DNA of 64,000 nt from Paramyrothecium sp. XJ0827 (taxonomy: Eukaryota > Ascomycota > Sordariomycetes > Hypocreales > Stachybotryaceae), in NCBI GenBank assembly GCA_020881915.1, contig JAJFPB010000011.1:1674001-1738000 (forward strand), read 5' to 3'. Position numbers and translations under genes: made by a program. This document shows positions 62,840 to 64,000 of this stretch, piece after piece (positions within the stretch are counted from its first letter, which is position 1; each line of letters begins with the position of its first letter). Below the pieces are notes generated by a model. That model saw only the letters and a program-made list of their open reading frames with translations. It had not been told where the DNA came from and made no database searches.

Positions 62840-64000
62840 CTTTCCTGGCTCGTCCGATATTTCGTAGTCCTGTGTAGAGTCGTGTTTATGGTCGCTGTTT
62901 TGTCAGAGGGATAACAAAGCCGCCACAAAATGACAATCCCAGTCCATTGTCGGTCATCCGAGATGTTTTAACTTCAACTTTGGGGACCAAATTCATCTAC
63001 ATGTCGCTCAGGACCCTGTCCCGCTCTTCAGCTCTCCTTCAGTCATCGCTTATAACGCCACGTCCGGCGGTCGCCAAATCACAATGGAAGCTGTCAGCCA
63101 CCAAACCAACCAATACAATGCAATTTATTACGCCCGGCAGCCTGTTCAGGCCGAGAGGGCACTAGTCACTGATGCGTACACACAATGCCTGATTTTCGTC
63201 CTCGTTTCCCCAAGCCCATTCTCTGCGACCAACCAAATGGGGGCGAGAGCCGCGTCCACCCTTGCTACAGCGTGGATCTCGCCCCCCATTGGTCGAACGC
63301 TTTCCGAGTTTAAGCAATATCCCTTGGCCAAGGTTAATGCTCCTGGAGATCCCCTGCTTGCTTTGTGGCCCTTATCTCCTCCACTATTCCTCCCTAGTAC
63401 ACCCGGGGCACCATACAGGGTACTCCGGGGGGTTCCACTAGGTTGGGGAGGGTTGACTGATTTAGACCCCCCGAGTTGAGGATCCCTTTGAGACGGGCAG
63501 TCTGGCGCCAGGGCCCAACCGCCGGGTCTGGTGCTACCCATACGATCTCCTCCAAGGGGCGGCGGTGATAATATGACCGATCTGCAGTAATACCACGCCA
63601 TCCGAAATCACCCGGAATACTTGTCCACCCGTATTTGACCGCCTCCCAGTTGTGTGGTTCAGACCGTCGGGCACTCACGCCGCCATCTCTGCCAGCTCAA
63701 TTCCCAACATTGCGTTAGGGGGGAATTATTTGCGAATAACTCGAAGATGCACATCGCCTGAATTCACAGGTTGCCCCTGAAGGTGATGCCCCCGGCCATT
63801 GGCCAATCTGCCATGCCGCGGCATCGTCCCGATGCGTGCCAAGATCCACTCACTAGTCGCTGTTCCTCCTCACGCACGGCAGGTACGACGAGCCTTCATA
63901 GTTCAGCATGGAGATGTAGAGACAGAGGCAAGCAAAGAGGAGAAATCCCGTGCTGGGCTGGCCATGCATGGGCCGTTGAACCATTCCTATAGGAACGATA
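62840..64000. other. MHYT upstream region and right end of window, no gene recognised
   Basis: Pyrimidine-rich promoter DNA followed by G/C-rich sequence with overlapping open frames on both strands (63084-63678). These have Gly/Pro/Ser-rich low-information products and no recognisable domain. The GGGGGG..CCCCCC-rich segment around 63430-63480 could be decayed repeat DNA. Confidence 0.4.

Noticed and set aside
63084..63678. Gly/Pro-rich open frames near the right end
   Set aside because: Overlapping frames on both strands with low-information composition and no domain; no support for a gene.
1..64000. Heavy RIP of the transposons
   Set aside because: Lesions are mostly single-base indels, coding sequence is otherwise preserved, and base composition is not strongly AT-shifted. 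The two LTR differences in copia element 2 are not in CpA context.
1..64000. CRISPR arrays, tRNA or rRNA genes
   Set aside because: No spaced repeat arrays of that kind and no A/B box pair or rRNA core sequence were seen. The tRNA-like 12-mer at 21358 is the copia primer-binding site.

Overview
This window is a transposon-rich stretch of a filamentous ascomycete (Pezizomycotina) genome. The evidence is short introns of 48-80 nt with GT..CTAAC/CTGAC..AG signals, an MHYT-domain protein, a xylulose-5-phosphate phosphoketolase, a tannase/feruloyl esterase, a DUF1330-like protein and an F-box protein, together with fungal families of hAT, Fot1/pogo, piggyBac and Ty1/copia elements. The genus cannot be fixed from sequence alone. 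No rRNA, tRNA, CRISPR or telomere repeat was seen.

Layout from left to right. 1-2216: 3' part of a Ty1/copia element ending in a 141-bp LTR. 2237-8102: two divergent, broken hAT transposase genes. 8103-11125: non-coding DNA with a LINE-like tail and a candidate gypsy LTR. 11126-14933: two host genes (a seven-helix membrane protein and a DUF1330-like protein). 15701-21480: a structurally complete copia element (111-bp LTRs, target duplication, PBS, PPT) with frameshifted pol. 21656-24064: a broken RecQ-type helicase gene whose N-terminal part resembles a tyrosine-recombinase core. 24223-26799: an uninterrupted 858-aa hAT transposase. 26963-28821: an almost intact pogo/Fot1 element with perfect 50-bp TIRs. 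28860-32398: a secreted HD-domain protein and a frameshifted tannase. 34455-46940: a LINE scrap, two hAT elements and a piggyBac element surrounding and splitting one Gfo/Idh/MocA oxidoreductase gene. 47444-51237: phosphoketolase and F-box genes. 52050-55290: another decayed hAT. 55975-58514: an adenylation-domain scrap and a decayed transcription factor. 58571-59255: an internally deleted pogo element. 59973-62839: an MHYT-domain gene with one frameshift and one nonsense codon.

The clearest event is at 38117-44605. A 5278-bp hAT element with an exact 8-bp target duplication (TCTGGGAG) lies in the second coding exon of an oxidoreductase gene. If the element and one target copy are ignored, the two halves meet in frame. 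The gene also carries a single-base insertion in a C run, another hAT ends 5 bp past its stop codon, and a piggyBac element begins about 190 bp upstream of its ATG. Other points of interest are the recombinase-like/RecQ combination, the palindromic TTCGAA arrays at the ends of the 5.3-kb hAT, and two pogo elements whose TIRs have changed sequence while keeping a doubled 13-bp motif.

Most lesions are single-base indels or isolated stop codons rather than dense C-to-T change, so the region looks like accumulated insertion and decay and not heavy RIP. Sequencing error cannot be excluded for individual homopolymer indels.
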